Part shown: positions 1-10,585 of the stretch, in pieces
Layout: every line of letters begins with the position of its first letter
Numbering within the stretch: the stretch's first letter is position 1
DNA from: Rhizobium sp. AC27/96
GTDB taxonomy: Bacteria; Pseudomonadota; Alphaproteobacteria; Rhizobiales; Rhizobiaceae
Reading direction: 5' to 3'
Length of the DNA stretch: 64,000 nucleotides
Assembly: GCF_001692325.1 (NCBI RefSeq)
Contig: NZ_LXKN01000001.1
Location: forward strand, 248,001 to 312,000
Notes under the pieces: model-generated
What the model was told of the DNA's origin: nothing
Database searches by the model: none
The model's input: the letters and a program-made list of their open reading frames with translations, nothing else
Program-made: the position numbers and the translations under genes

Positions 1-665
1 GCGGTGATCTGCACGTGGTCGATGTAATTATTGTTCCAGAGCGCCTCGATCATCATGTTGGCAAAGCGCGTCGTCATGATGTTCTGCACCGTTTCCTTGC
101 CGAGGAAATGGTCGATGCGGTAGATCTGGCTTTCCGCCACATGGTTGAGCAGCCGCGCATTCAGCGCCTGTGCCGAGGCAAGATCGTGGCCGAAAGGCTT
201 TTCGATCGCGATGCGGCGGAATGCGCCTGTGGCCTCGTTGGTCAATCCGTTTTCGGAAAGCTTCTCGGCGATGTCGCCAAAGAACTGCGGCGGCACCGCA
301 AAATAGAAGGCCGCATTGGCGCTAGGCGCCTTCGAAAGGTGGTCGGCGATTTCCTTGTAGACGGCATTCTGGGTGAAGTCGCCGGAGATGTAGCTGATGC
401 GCTTGCGCAGGCTCTGCCATGCCGCCTGCCGGTCCGGCTCTTCCATGTCGCCGGAGGTTTTCAGAAACGATTCCAGCCGCTCCAGCAGCATGTCGACGCC
501 ACCGGGCTCGATACCGATGCCGAGGATATGGAGATCCTCTCCGACGAGACCACTGCGCGTCATGTTGATCAGCGTCGGGATCAGCAGACGCCGGGTCAGA
601 TCGCCGGCGGCGCCGAAGATCACGAAAGTCAGCGGCGGTGCGGGTGCGACATCAGGGGTGGTCAT
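1..665 (-). CDS. zwf: Glucose-6-phosphate 1-dehydrogenase, N-terminal part (cut by window edge)
   Basis: Cytosolic enzyme oxidising glucose-6-phosphate to 6-phosphogluconolactone with NAD(P)+, the entry to the oxidative pentose phosphate and Entner-Doudoroff routes. Reading the minus strand from the ATG at 665 gives 221 codons without a stop before the window ends. Visible are the nucleotide-binding GAAGDL at residues 18-23 (family form GASGDL), FAVPPQFF near 122-129, EKPFGHD at 155-161, and the substrate-binding signature RIDHFLGKE at 183-191. The usual length is about 490 residues, so more than half lies outside the window. In rhizobia pgl and edd often follow; that side is not visible here. 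Identity is firm from the two signatures. Confidence 0.96.
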   Translation of the reverse strand, partial: MTTPDVAPAPPLTFVIFGAAGDLTRRLLIPTLINMTRSGLVGEDLHILGIGIEPGGVDMLLERLESFLKTSGDMEEPDRQAAWQSLRKRISYISGDFTQNAVYKEIADHLSKAPSANAAFYFAVPPQFFGDIAEKLSENGLTNEATGAFRRIAIEKPFGHDLASAQALNARLLNHVAESQIYRIDHFLGKETVQNIMTTRFANMMIEALWNNNYIDHVQIT

Positions 666-830
666 GAGCGCTTCTCCATTGTGCGGGCACACATCGGGCT
701 TCTGGTCGACATGGATATCTCCTCGGACCTGTTTCAGCTTTGGCTGTCGTTGTTCTAGCGCGGGCCGACGCCGGTTGTCGATGGGATCGACGTGCCGCCG
801 TCAGCGTGATTTTAGTGATGGGTAGAGTGT

Positions 831-1601
831 CTATTTCTTCACGGCAATGAGGAAGAGCCGCGGGAAGCGCAGCAGCACTTTGCCATCCACGAGCGGCGGA
901 TAGGCCTGTTCGATGCGCTTCAGATATTCGGCCGTGAAAGCGTCGCGATGCTCGGCTCCGGCGTGATCGAGATAGGGACGCAGGCCCGTGGCCTTCACCC
1001 ATTCGACGATGGCCGCCGCATTCTCCAGCGCGTGATTGTAGTTGGTGTGCCAGATATCGACACGCGCCGACTTGCCGATCAGCCTGTTGTAATAGACCGA
1101 GGGCGAGGGAAGGGGATTGCGGCGCACGCTCTTCCTGGCAAAGGCATCGCTCCAGGGGCCATTTTTTGCAGTCTCCTCCATCATCACATGGCTGAGCTCG
1201 GTCAGATTGTCAGGCATCTGGACGGCAAGCACGCCGCCGGGCTTGAGAGCGTCCATCAGATGATCGAAGATCTCCAGATGGCCGGGCAGCCATTGAAAGA
1301 CGGCATTGGCAAAAAGCAGGTCGACAGGTCCATCGGGACGCCACGTCGCAAGGTCGGCCTTTTCGAAACTCGTGCCGGGCATGCGTTTGCGGGCTGCTTC
1401 CAGCATGTTGTCGTCGCTGTCGAGACCGGAAACGCCGGCAGCGCCATAGCGCTCGGCGATCAGCTCGGTCGAGTTGCCGGGGCCGCAACCAAGGTCGATT
1501 GCTCGTTCGATACGTTCCAGCGGCACTTGCGCCAAGAGATCGCGCGCCGGGCGCGTGCGTTCATCCTCGAATTTCACATATTGGCCAGCAGACCATGCCA
1601 T
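831..1601 (-). CDS. tam: Trans-aconitate 2-methyltransferase
   Basis: Class I SAM-dependent methyltransferase of about 256 residues that methylates trans-aconitate, an inhibitory by-product of the citric acid cycle intermediate cis-aconitate. The N-terminus [19 protein letters not shown] is highly characteristic of Tam. The SAM-binding [13 protein letters not shown] lies near residues 37-49, and [12 protein letters not shown] near 97-108 is the family post-motif. An ATG two codons upstream (1607) is possible, but the AGGAAGAGG ribosome site sits better for 1601. That site overlaps the stop codon of the TerC-CBS gene just upstream on the same strand, so the two are probably co-transcribed. Confidence 0.93.
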   Translation of the reverse strand: MAWSAGQYVKFEDERTRPARDLLAQVPLERIERAIDLGCGPGNSTELIAERYGAAGVSGLDSDDNMLEAARKRMPGTSFEKADLATWRPDGPVDLLFANAVFQWLPGHLEIFDHLMDALKPGGVLAVQMPDNLTELSHVMMEETAKNGPWSDAFARKSVRRNPLPSPSVYYNRLIGKSARVDIWHTNYNHALENAAAIVEWVKATGLRPYLDHAGAEHRDAFTAEYLKRIEQAYPPLVDGKVLLRFPRLFLIAVKK

Positions 1602-1616
1602 GAGCATATCCTCTTC

Positions 1617-3176
1617 CTAGATTGCGTATTCCATCGGTTGGATCCGAACCTTGTCGATATTTCGGCCGTTGAGTTTGACCACTTCGAAGGCGAGTCGGCC
1701 AGAGTTGAAGCTTTCGCCCTCATGCGGCAAATGGCCAAGGCCCCACAGAATGAAACCGGCCAGCGTCGAATAGCGATCGGCCTCGTCGACGAGATCGATA
1801 CCGACAAGCTTCGAGAGGTGGCGAATGTCGATCCAGCCGTCGACCGTCAGCGATCCGTCCTCGCCTTTGTCCATGGTCAGCGGCTCATTGTCCTCGTCGG
1901 GGAATTCACCGGCGATCGCCTCGAGCAGGTCCGTCGTCGTCACCAGCCCTTCGATTTCGCCATACTCGTCGAGAACCAGAGCCATGCCCTGGTTCGACTG
2001 GCGCAGCCGCTCCATCAGCTTCAACACATTGATGCTTTCATGCACGGCAAGCGGCTGGCGGATGGAGCGCTGCAGGTCTATTTCGCCATTCTGCTGCAGG
2101 TCGCGCATGACGTCGCGCGCGCTGGCGATGCCGACAAAATCGTCGAGGCTTCCGCGCACGACGGGAAAGCGCGAATGGCCGATCTCGATCACGCGGCGCT
2201 GCTGCTCTTCGCGCGGCTTGTCGAGATCGAGCCAGACGATATCGGTGCGCGGCGTCATGATCGAACGGGCCGAGCGGTCGGCAAGTGTTAGCACGCCGTG
2301 GATCATGTCCTTCTCTTCCGTCGAGAATACGGCCTCGTTCACCGCTTGCTCAGCGGTTCGCTCGCTCGCTTCGCCAAGTGCGCTCTGTGGACGTTTCGCG
2401 CCAAGAAGACTGAGCACGGCATCGGCGGTGCGGTTGCGGATGTTGGTCGGCGTGATCAGCCGTTCCTTGTTGTGGCGGGCAAGCTGGTTCAGCGTTTCGA
2501 TGATGACCGAGAAGCCGATTGCCGCATAGAGATAGCCCTTCGGCACATGGAAGCCGAAGCCTTCGACGACAAGCGAGAAGCCGATCATCATCAGGAAGCC
2601 GAGGCAGAGGATGACGACGGTCGGGTGCTTTGAGACGAAGGCCATCAGCGGCTTCGAGAGGAACAGCATGACGCCGACCGCGAAGATCACGGCGACCATC
2701 ATCACTGAGAGTTCCTGCACCATGCCGACAGCGGTGATGACACTGTCGAGCGAGAAGATGGCGTCGAGCACGACGATCTGGACGATGACCTGCCAGAAGA
2801 CAGCGTGAACGAGCTTCTTTTCGCCCTGTGCCTCGTGGCCTTCCAGCCGCTCATGCAGCTCCATCGTGCCCTTGAACAGCAGGAACAGTCCGCCGAGGAT
2901 CAGAATGAGGTCGCGTCCGGAGAGGTCGACGCCCCAGAGGGAAACCAGCGGCGCCGTCAGCGTCACCACCCAGGAAATCGAGGCGAGCAGCGCCAGGCGG
3001 ATGATAAGCGCCAGCGCCAGGCCGATCATGCGCGCGGCATCGCGCTGGTGCGGCGGCAGCTTGTCGGCAAGGATTGCGATGAACACGAGATTGTCGATGC
3101 CGAGAACAATCTCGAGCACGATCAGGGTAGCAAGACCAATCCAGGCGGACGGGTCGGATAGCCAGTCGAAGACCAT
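1617..3176 (-). CDS. TerC-family membrane protein with CBS pair and CorC/HlyC C-terminal domain
   Basis: Predicted inner-membrane protein of 519 residues resembling the YegH/YoaE group. Residues about 10-240 form the TerC-type membrane region, with the signature [19 protein letters not shown] near the N-terminus and acidic residues inside membrane helices ([14 protein letters not shown]). A pair of CBS domains follows at about 300-420 ([16 protein letters not shown], then [16 protein letters not shown]), and the last 80 residues match the CorC/HlyC domain common in ion-transport-linked CBS proteins. A role in metal-ion export or resistance is inferred from the family; the substrate is unknown. 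The start ATG has no strong ribosome site. The tam gene follows immediately downstream. Confidence 0.9.
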   Translation of the reverse strand: MVFDWLSDPSAWIGLATLIVLEIVLGIDNLVFIAILADKLPPHQRDAARMIGLALALIIRLALLASISWVVTLTAPLVSLWGVDLSGRDLILILGGLFLLFKGTMELHERLEGHEAQGEKKLVHAVFWQVIVQIVVLDAIFSLDSVITAVGMVQELSVMMVAVIFAVGVMLFLSKPLMAFVSKHPTVVILCLGFLMMIGFSLVVEGFGFHVPKGYLYAAIGFSVIIETLNQLARHNKERLITPTNIRNRTADAVLSLLGAKRPQSALGEASERTAEQAVNEAVFSTEEKDMIHGVLTLADRSARSIMTPRTDIVWLDLDKPREEQQRRVIEIGHSRFPVVRGSLDDFVGIASARDVMRDLQQNGEIDLQRSIRQPLAVHESINVLKLMERLRQSNQGMALVLDEYGEIEGLVTTTDLLEAIAGEFPDEDNEPLTMDKGEDGSLTVDGWIDIRHLSKLVGIDLVDEADRYSTLAGFILWGLGHLPHEGESFNSGRLAFEVVKLNGRNIDKVRIQPMEYAI

Positions 3177-3510
3177 TAATTGCTAAGCTTGGCGCCGGCC
3201 GTGGTAGGCCTGCCAATTCTTTCCTTCAGTTTTTCGGATGATATGCCGCGCGCCAATGCTGAAGCGCGGCTGGTACAGCCATCGCTATCCGGATCGCTCA
3301 GACCAATCGGGTCGGCTTTCCTGGAACTGGAACTATAAGGCTCGCTATCGGGCATGGGCGGCAATCTGGACACGAAACGGCATTTGCGCAAGTGCATTGG
3401 GAAGATCAATCTACCCAAGTTGCATGACATTTTTTCGAAGACGCTTTCTTGCTCGGCATTTCCGCCCGTTGGCGCGCGGATAGGGCCGCATCATGCCCGA
3501 ACGCGCGAGT
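3177..3510. other. Intergenic stretch, no gene recognised
   Basis: This 334-base stretch lies upstream of the TerC-CBS gene and downstream of the alcohol dehydrogenase, both on the minus strand. It presumably carries the TerC-CBS promoter. Open frames exist on both strands (3238-3483 plus, 3176-3430 minus), but their products show no recognisable domain and have a serine- or arginine-rich composition typical of chance frames. I see no convincing terminator hairpin. Confidence 0.5.
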
Positions 3511-4551
<1,041 letters not shown>

Positions 4552-4758
4552 GGGAGTTCTCGCTGTTTCCTGACGTCTGTCCGGTCCATCATTTTTCCTG
4601 ATGGACTCATTCGTCAAGTTGTTGTTTCGGCGCATGAAAATTGCGCTATGAATGCGATATCAGGCGCTTTGTTGCAAATGGATTCTGCCGCGCTGTTTCT
4701 GCTTGACCCTGAGATTGTGCGGTTATTTGCTTCTCGCCAGTTGAGAGAGGAAACCACC

Positions 4759-5646
4759 ATGGTCGTCGATACGTCGCCCCGCACCACCACCTGGACCTAT
4801 GTCGAAGGAGAATGGCTCTCCGGCAACCCGCCGCTGATCGGGCCGACCTCGCACGCCATGTGGCTTGGCTCGACGGTGTTCGACGGTGCGCGCTGGTTCG
4901 ATGGCATCGCGCCCGACCTCGATCTCCATTGCCAGCGTATCAATCGCTCGGCCGTCGCCATGGGGCTGAAGGCGCTCAAGACCGCCGAGGAAATCGAGGC
5001 GCTCGCCTGGGAGGGCATCAAGAAGTTCGACGGCAAGACGCCGCTCTACATCAAGCCGATGTATTGGGGGGAGCATGGTTCACCCGGAAGCGTCGTGGCC
5101 GTCGATGTGGAATCGACACGCTTTGCCCTCTGCCTGTTCGAAGCGCCGCTCGGCGGCACCGGCGGCATCACGCTGACGGTCTCGCCCTTCCGCCGCCCGT
5201 CGCCGGAAACGGCGATGACCGACGCCAAGGCGGGCTCGCTCTATCCCAATAGCGGCCGCATGATCCTCGAAGCCCGCGCCCGCGGCTTCAACAATGCGCT
5301 GGTGCGCGACATGAACGGCAATGTCGTCGAGACCGCATCCTCCAACGTCTTCATGGTCAAGGATGGCATTGTCTATACGCCGGTCGCCAACCGCACTTTC
5401 CTCGCCGGCATCACCCGCGCCCGCGTCATCGGCCTCCTGCGCCAGGAAGGCTTCGACGTGCGCGAGGAGACTCTGTCCGTCGAACAGTTCCTCTCCGCCG
5501 ACGAGATCTTCACGACGGGCAATTATTCCAAGGTCGTCAGCGTCAATCGTCTGGATGGTCGCGAATTCCAGGAGGGTCCGGTCGCCCGCAAGGCCCTGGA
5601 GCTTTACATGGATTGGGCGCACGGACGCAGCGCCAGCGAAGAATAG
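4759..5646 (+). CDS. Branched-chain amino acid aminotransferase-like, fold type IV PLP enzyme
   Basis: Predicted to transfer the amino group between branched-chain 2-oxo acids and glutamate in the cytosol. The 295-residue protein is a typical class IV aminotransferase length. K157 in DAKAGSLYP is the probable PLP-binding lysine and E191 in NVVETASSNVF the family glutamate that holds the pyridine ring. The ATG at 4759 is preceded by AGAGAGGAAACCACC, a good ribosome site; the frame stays open far upstream but encodes nothing family-like there. D-amino-acid transaminase or ADC lyase are alternatives within the same fold, but MWLGSTVFDGARWFDG at 34-49 favours a branched-chain type enzyme. Confidence 0.87.
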   Translation: MVVDTSPRTTTWTYVEGEWLSGNPPLIGPTSHAMWLGSTVFDGARWFDGIAPDLDLHCQRINRSAVAMGLKALKTAEEIEALAWEGIKKFDGKTPLYIKPMYWGEHGSPGSVVAVDVESTRFALCLFEAPLGGTGGITLTVSPFRRPSPETAMTDAKAGSLYPNSGRMILEARARGFNNALVRDMNGNVVETASSNVFMVKDGIVYTPVANRTFLAGITRARVIGLLRQEGFDVREETLSVEQFLSADEIFTTGNYSKVVSVNRLDGREFQEGPVARKALELYMDWAHGRSASEE

Positions 5647-5667
5647 TCGTCGGCTGAAGCCCGCACC

Positions 5668-6192
5668 CTATTCTGCTTCGAAAGCGTCCCTGGTGATTTG
5701 ATAGGACGCAAAGGGCTGGCCGAGATAATCTGTCTCGCGCGTCGCTGACAGACCGAGCTTTTCGGCAACGCGTATAGAGGCGATGTTGCCGGGCGCTATG
5801 TCCGCGATCACGCAGTCGAGGCCGAGCGTGGCAAAGGCATGAACAAGAACCGGTCTTGCCGCTTCCGTTGCATAACCTTTGCCCCAGCTGAATCTGTTCA
5901 GGCGCCAGCCGATCTCGATTTGTGGCCCGACTGCATCGGCGGGGATCAACAGTATCCAGCCGAGAAATTGCGTCGGATTGTCTTTGGCGAAGATTGACCA
6001 ATAGCCGAGGCCATCACTGAACTTAGCCTCCATGCGGCTTGTCAGGAATAGTCGGTGTGCCTCCGGATCGTTCCACGGCCCCGGAATGAATCTCGTTACG
6101 TCCGGATCTCGATCCATGGCAAGGCAATCTTCGATATCCTTCATGATGCGCGGGCGCAGCACCAGACGGTCGGTTTCAAAAGTCGGAAGCAC
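5668..6192 (-). CDS. GNAT N-acetyltransferase, RimJ/RimL type
   Basis: A 174-residue acetyl-CoA-dependent acetyltransferase. The N-terminus LPTFETDRLVLRPR and the core SWGKGYATEAARPVLVHA are typical of the RimJ/RimL-like (Acetyltransf_3) branch, whose members acetylate protein N-termini, small amines or antibiotics. The acetyl-CoA loop is the Gly-Lys-Gly-Tyr segment near residues 110-115. The start codon is GTG at 6192. It converges on the aminotransferase gene with a 21-base gap and stands alone on its strand, so neighbours give no hint of the substrate. Confidence 0.85.
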   Translation of the reverse strand: MLPTFETDRLVLRPRIMKDIEDCLAMDRDPDVTRFIPGPWNDPEAHRLFLTSRMEAKFSDGLGYWSIFAKDNPTQFLGWILLIPADAVGPQIEIGWRLNRFSWGKGYATEAARPVLVHAFATLGLDCVIADIAPGNIASIRVAEKLGLSATRETDYLGQPFASYQITRDAFEAE

Positions 6193-6334
6193 TGTTGTTC
6201 TCCACGGCTATCGAGACAAAAACGAAGATCCCAGGCAATCATAACCAAGCGCGGTGCCAATCGAAATTAAACGGCGCGAAGACAGCTTTTATGCTATTAT
6301 GATTTTGGTCGGCACAACCATTAAGGAGGCCGCC

Positions 6335-6457
6335 ATGAAGATCTCTCTTCCTGCTTCTGTCTATCTATACGACTATTACAGGCTGTTCTTGCAGCTCTGT
6401 GTCGTCGCGGCGATTGGATTTGTTATCTACTCGGCGCTGTTCGGATTGACCTGGTGA
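6335..6457 (+). CDS. Small single-pass membrane protein, 40 residues, unknown function
   Basis: An ATG at 6335 sits 6 bases after a near-perfect ribosome site (AAGGAGG, 6322-6328) and opens a 40-codon frame ending in TGA. The product has a short polar head with several tyrosines (VYLYDYYRLF) and one hydrophobic segment of about 20 residues (residues 18-37), ending GLTW. It looks like a small inner-membrane protein that partners something larger. It lies between a divergently placed acetyltransferase and DUF1488 with no obvious operon partner. I recognise no family. The strong ribosome site and clean membrane segment are the evidence that it is real. Confidence 0.62.
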   Translation: MKISLPASVYLYDYYRLFLQLCVVAAIGFVIYSALFGLTW

Positions 6458-6526
6458 CATTGGAAGCCATCAAAGCCGCCGGCCTTCGTGAGGCCGCCGG
6501 TCCGTATTGTTATGAGGTAGTCGACG

Positions 6527-6778
6527 ATGGGCTTGAGCTTTCCCAACCGCAGCCGCAGTTATGATGCCTCGGCAAGGCGTATCCGCTTCACCGGCCATGA
6601 CGGCATGTTCGAGGTCTCGTTTCTCGTCGACGCAGATGTCTTCCCGGGTTCGAATACCGAAGCCGGCTATCTTGCCGCCTTCGATAATAGACGTGAAGCG
6701 ATCCAGAAGGCCGCAGCCAAAGCCTATGGCCATGCCCGGCGACGCCTCTACGTCCTGACCTCAAGCGATTTTCGCTGA
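6527..6778 (+). CDS. DUF1488 family protein
   Basis: An 83-residue soluble protein beginning MGLSFPNRSRSYD and containing RFTGHDGMFEVSFLVDA, the hallmark of DUF1488, a small family widespread in rhizobia and other proteobacteria with no established role. The C-terminal half carries the conserved alternation of acidic and aromatic residues (EAGYLAAFDNRREAI). The ATG at 6527 is the family start. It ends 5 bases before the stop of the convergent MFS gene, so the two transcription units meet tail to tail without a visible terminator. Confidence 0.85.
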   Translation: MGLSFPNRSRSYDASARRIRFTGHDGMFEVSFLVDADVFPGSNTEAGYLAAFDNRREAIQKAAAKAYGHARRRLYVLTSSDFR

Positions 6779-6783
6779 GAAGA

Positions 6784-8013
6784 CTACTCCGCTTCCTTCT
6801 TCGGGCTGACCCACCAGCAATAGACGGCCCCCATCGCCAGCAGCACGCAGGTGCCGAGGAAGACGGCGCGCATGCCGATATGGCCGCCCACGAAACCGCC
6901 CATCACGGGGCCTGCCACCTGACCGACATATTGCGACGAGATGGAAAGGCCGAGGATGCTGCCGGTGGCCGCATCCGGAACATTGTGCCGGATAACGGCG
7001 GTGATGCACGGCAGGAGGCCGCCGAGCGCCACGCCCATGAGGAAGCGCAGGCCGATCAATTGCCAGGCGGAGGTTACGAAAGCCTGTGGAATGAGCAGCA
7101 GCGCCGCGACGGCAAGGGCCGCCATGATGACCTGCCAGTAGCCGATGCGGTCGGCAAGCTTACCGAGCCATGACGACGACAGGATGCTGCCCAGCGCCGC
7201 GGCGGCCATGACAACGCCCGACACCATCGTCACATTGGCGTCGGTGACGAACTGCGCGACATAGACTGTGATGATCGGCTCGATCGACATATTGGCCAGC
7301 ATCAGCAAAAGACCGAGCGACAGCATGGCGATGACGGGGCCTTTGTCGGGAATGGAGGCCCAGCTGCCGCTGGCCTTCGCGGCCTTCTTGCGAGCGCTGG
7401 ATTTCTCCTCCTTGATCAGGAAAGTCGTTGCCAGAAAGGTGAAGAAGATCACGCCGCCGGCCAGCAGGAAGGTGCCGCGGATGCCGATGATCGGCGGCAG
7501 CGCGCCGCCAATCAAGGGTCCCACGAGATTGCCGGCCATGATACCGGCAGACAGCGTGCCCAGCGCCCAGGCCGAGCGATGCTTCGGCGTCTGCGCCGCT
7601 ACCAGCACCATCGATCCCGAGGCATAGCCGCCGGCAAGACCGGTGAACAGGCGCAGCGCCACCAGCTGCCAGACATTGCCGGCCATGCCCATCAGCGAGA
7701 TCGCCACCGTCATGCCGAGGCTGGCGCGGATCAGCATCAGCTTGCGGCCGTAGATGTCGCCGAGCCGCCCCCAGAGCGGCGCGACAAAGGCGGCTGCGAA
7801 GAAGGTGGCGCCATAGGCGATGCCCGACCATTGCACAATCGCCGCCTTGTCGGTGACGCCGAGTTCCTCGACATAGAGCGGCAGAAAGGGAAGCAGCAAC
7901 GTCATCGCCACAATGGTCGTGAACGAGCCGACGAGGGCGACAATCAGATTCCGCATCCAGTGGGCGGTTTCCGGCTCGGCAGGTGCCGCTGCTTCCCATC
8001 TCGTCTCGGTCAT
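6784..8013 (-). CDS. MFS transporter, multidrug-efflux type
   Basis: A 409-residue major facilitator with about 12 membrane helices, predicted to export drugs or metabolites using the proton gradient. The loop between helices 2 and 3 shows the MFS signature region (PLWGRLGDIYGRKLMLI, residues about 80-96). A second related loop lies at SSWLGKLADRIGYWQ. The central loop is basic and lysine-rich (KEEKSSARKKAAKAS), as usual between the two six-helix halves. Its ATG overlaps the stop of the PEBP-like gene by 4 bases (ATGA), so the two are translationally coupled. The substrate is not readable from sequence. Confidence 0.9.
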   Translation of the reverse strand: MTETRWEAAAPAEPETAHWMRNLIVALVGSFTTIVAMTLLLPFLPLYVEELGVTDKAAIVQWSGIAYGATFFAAAFVAPLWGRLGDIYGRKLMLIRASLGMTVAISLMGMAGNVWQLVALRLFTGLAGGYASGSMVLVAAQTPKHRSAWALGTLSAGIMAGNLVGPLIGGALPPIIGIRGTFLLAGGVIFFTFLATTFLIKEEKSSARKKAAKASGSWASIPDKGPVIAMLSLGLLLMLANMSIEPIITVYVAQFVTDANVTMVSGVVMAAAALGSILSSSWLGKLADRIGYWQVIMAALAVAALLLIPQAFVTSAWQLIGLRFLMGVALGGLLPCITAVIRHNVPDAATGSILGLSISSQYVGQVAGPVMGGFVGGHIGMRAVFLGTCVLLAMGAVYCWWVSPKKEAE

Positions 8014-8696
8014 TTCTTGGCCTTTGCATTCATTGTGTAAAACAGTTCCCGGCTGCCTGACGCCAGGATGTGACCCTTCGCGGCGGCGATCAGATCGGCG
8101 CGGGTGAACAGGTCGGGAAGATTCAGTCGGTTGACATCCAGCGCATAGACGGTGACGTGGTAGCTATGGATACGCTCGTCGTTCCAGGGCGGGCATGCGC
8201 CCATATAACCGCCATGCGGTCCATCCTTCAAGTTGCCGCCGCCGGCACCATTCTGGCCGCGCCGCCCATAGTCTGTGCGCTCAAGCGGCAAGCCGGTCGC
8301 GGAGGGACCATTGCCATCCGCGCCTTCGGCAAGCGCCCTTCTGGAGGCGGGAATATCGGCAAGAACCCAATGGACGAATTCCATCCGCTTGAAATCCCTA
8401 GGGATGGTCTTGTCGTCCTTGTTGAACAGCGAAAAGTCGGTCGGCACGTCCGGGTCGACCATGGCAATGGCGTAGGAGCGCGTGCCTTTCGGCCCTTTCG
8501 ACCATGACAGCGGAAGACTCTTGTTCGGTCCAGGCGCCGATTTGTCGCTCGGCGTCGAAATGCAGGATGCATTCTCCGGCAACAGCATCCGACCGTCGCT
8601 CTTTTCGATCGTCACCTTGAGATCGGCCGCCAGCGCCGGCGTGGCGAGGGTGGTTGCGATGATGACGGTATTCAAAATCTTGAGCATGGTTTTCAT
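8010..8696 (-). CDS. YbhB/YbcL-type PEBP (Raf kinase inhibitor-like) secreted protein
   Basis: A 228-residue phosphatidylethanolamine-binding-protein fold member with a cleavable signal peptide (hydrophobic stretch to about residue 23, ending ALA). Family features include SLPLSWSKGPKGTRSYAIAM with the DPDVP motif near residues 82-86, FVHWVLADIP near 110-119, and the GPHGGYMGACPP-type loop near 157-168 (family form HRYxxxPCPP). Bacterial YbhB/YbcL proteins are periplasmic or cytosolic with poorly known ligands. It leads a two-gene unit with the overlapping MFS exporter, and an AraC regulator on the same strand lies just upstream, suggesting local control. Confidence 0.86.
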   Translation of the reverse strand: MKTMLKILNTVIIATTLATPALAADLKVTIEKSDGRMLLPENASCISTPSDKSAPGPNKSLPLSWSKGPKGTRSYAIAMVDPDVPTDFSLFNKDDKTIPRDFKRMEFVHWVLADIPASRRALAEGADGNGPSATGLPLERTDYGRRGQNGAGGGNLKDGPHGGYMGACPPWNDERIHSYHVTVYALDVNRLNLPDLFTRADLIAAAKGHILASGSRELFYTMNAKAKK

Positions 8697-8804
8697 GGTG
8701 TTGCCCTTTTGTGTTTCAGCTCGTTTGAGCTTTCCAGGGCAGGGTCTAGCAAATCCATTTGGAACGTCGGCGCACGCAAACGCTCAATATGCGGCCTGAA
8801 ACGC

Positions 8805-9620
8805 TCAGGCGCTGCGCAGCCGGTCGGCGAAGCGGCGAGGGGAGCGGTAGCCGGTGGCAAGGGCCGCCTCGCGCAACGACAGTCCGTCTTCGGTTAGAAG
8901 CGTCGTCGCCAGCGCCACACGTTCGCTTGCCAGCACTTCACGCAGCGAAGTGCCCTCGTGCGACAGGCGGCGGCGCAGGGTCGCGTTGCTCGTCCCCAGC
9001 TCCGCGGCGATGAGGTCGGCGGTCCAGGGGTGATCGGGTTGCCAGCGCACCAGCGCGCGCACCGCCTCGGCTGTCGTCTCCGGTGAGCGCGGTAGGGCGC
9101 CGCGCATGGCGAGCACCATCAACACTTCCAGCAGGCGATGTTCGATCAATGCGATCGGCAGTCCGCCCTCGGCGATGCCTTCGCCGGCATGCTGAACCAC
9201 GGTAGCCAGCAGCGCATCCAGCGGCAGATCGATCTGCGAGGCGATGTGGGCAGGTGGAAAGGCCTTGGCGGCGCGACGCACAAGCTCGTCGGGAAAGGTG
9301 ATGAAGATCGCCCGGTAGACACCGCTTTGCGGGTCGGGATCGTTGACGACATCGCCGTTCCATCCGGCCGGCAGCACGATTGCTGTACCGGCAGCAAAGC
9401 GCCGATGCCTCCCCATGCTCAGGATTTCCTTGGAGCCTTCGAGGATGGCAACGATCGAAACCTGGGAAAACGCCGATCCGGCGATGCGCTCGCGTTCACG
9501 CGTGACGAAGGTGAAGAGCGAGGAGTAACTGCTAGCGCCGATGGGCGGCGTTATCGGACGGTTGTCCTTGGCCGCCAGGCGACGCAATTTTTCCAATATA
9601 TGATGATGAGCCTCGGACAC
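8805..9620 (-). CDS. AraC-family transcriptional regulator with cupin-like N-terminal domain
   Basis: A 271-residue one-component regulator. Residues about 25-170 match the AraC_N type sensor domain (SQVSIVAILEGSKEILSMG, then AGTAIVLPAGWNGDVVND). The last 95 residues hold two helix-turn-helix motifs (ADLIAAELGTSNATLRRRLS and LREAALATGYRSPRRFADRL). The start is GTG at 9620. It lies 108 bases upstream of the PEBP-MFS pair and on the same strand, so it may control that pair; this is inferred from position only. The ligand is unknown. Confidence 0.88.
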   Translation of the reverse strand: MSEAHHHILEKLRRLAAKDNRPITPPIGASSYSSLFTFVTRERERIAGSAFSQVSIVAILEGSKEILSMGRHRRFAAGTAIVLPAGWNGDVVNDPDPQSGVYRAIFITFPDELVRRAAKAFPPAHIASQIDLPLDALLATVVQHAGEGIAEGGLPIALIEHRLLEVLMVLAMRGALPRSPETTAEAVRALVRWQPDHPWTADLIAAELGTSNATLRRRLSHEGTSLREVLASERVALATTLLTEDGLSLREAALATGYRSPRRFADRLRSA

Positions 9621-9718
9621 GACGATGGCTTCCTGCTGATGGGGCTACGGATAAGTTTGAACCACGCGGGCGTCGATGCCAAGTCCGCAAACCGCCCTCG
9701 CGGTTCGGTCAGTGCACA

Positions 9719-10444
9719 TTATGAATTCATTGCAGCCCACAACCAGGCAACCGTCGGCTGTCCACTGCGCGAACGCCTATTTCGGGCGCAGCGTCCAGCC
9801 GCAGTGATCTTCGACAGGGCTGCGGCGAGCGCGGTCGTCGGGCCGCTCATCGGGCGCGCGTATGTCTCGGGGAGCAATCGCGTGGCATCGGTCATGGAAG
9901 CCTGCGCGAAAGCTACAGCAGTAGGGTTTTCGTCGTAGGCAACCTTTACCGCCTCGGCGATGGAGGCGAGATAGGCCGGTTGATCGCCTGCGCGGAACAA
10001 TGCCCATGCGCCGGGGATTAATCGAACTTCGATTTCGGCGCCTGTTGCCTTTGCCGCTGCTTCGAACAGTTCGGTGGTCGGGCGGACGGTCGTTTCGACC
10101 GTGCAGAGGATGATCACCTTGCCGCCCGCTTTTACAGCCTCTTCCGCAAGCACGCCATCGGCTCTGATGATCGGAGCTGCGGCAGCGGTAGCGGCTTGCA
10201 AGGATGCCGGGCCGAGCGTGGAGCAGTTGAGGATGACGGCATCCGCATCCTGCGAAAGCCGCTGAAGGACGTCAGCCGTCTCCACAACGATATCCGCCGT
10301 CAACCCTCCCAACCGCTCGGCAGTCAGAAGGAGATCGGCGCGGACATGGTGATGAAGGACGTCAGCCGGGAGGCCAAGCCGCCGTGCTGCGTCCTCATAG
10401 ATCGGGATATTGCTGTCGGCCGTGTGCAGGCAGGCTATTTTCAC
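9719..10444 (-). CDS. Asp/Glu/hydantoin racemase-like protein
   Basis: A 241-residue cytosolic protein of the aspartate/glutamate racemase superfamily. The two cysteines expected of a two-base racemase are present: one in AVILNCSTLGPA near residue 74 and one in KVIILCTVETTVRPT near residue 112. Members interconvert D- and L-amino acids or hydantoins, or act as maleate isomerases and decarboxylases, so the substrate is open. The start is GTG at 10444. It precedes the AraC gene on the same strand with a 98-base gap, with no obvious pathway partner nearby. Confidence 0.78.
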   Translation of the reverse strand: MKIACLHTADSNIPIYEDAARRLGLPADVLHHHVRADLLLTAERLGGLTADIVVETADVLQRLSQDADAVILNCSTLGPASLQAATAAAAPIIRADGVLAEEAVKAGGKVIILCTVETTVRPTTELFEAAAKATGAEIEVRLIPGAWALFRAGDQPAYLASIAEAVKVAYDENPTAVAFAQASMTDATRLLPETYARPMSGPTTALAAALSKITAAGRCARNRRSRSGQPTVAWLWAAMNS

Positions 10445-10585
10445 GGAATTCGTCTCGCCAAAGCCACACGATGCGGTGACGCTGCGCCGAACCTAGCCTT
10501 TGACGATCGTGCTGTCGATGTGTCGAATGCCACTGTCGAGCCGCCAGCCCATCAATCCGAGGCCAACTCTACGCCGAAGCGTACG

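Noticed and set aside
3176..3430. Possible 84-codon gene on the minus strand upstream of the TerC-CBS gene
   Set aside because: It ends at the start codon of the TerC-CBS gene, but the product is serine-rich with no family resemblance and no good ribosome site.
3238..3483. Possible 81-codon gene on the plus strand
   Set aside because: Rich in Arg and Trp with no motif; looks like chance coding in an intergenic region.
6478..6510. Terminator hairpin after the 40-residue gene (CGGCCT/AGGCCG)
   Set aside because: The stem is only six pairs and no T tract follows on either strand.
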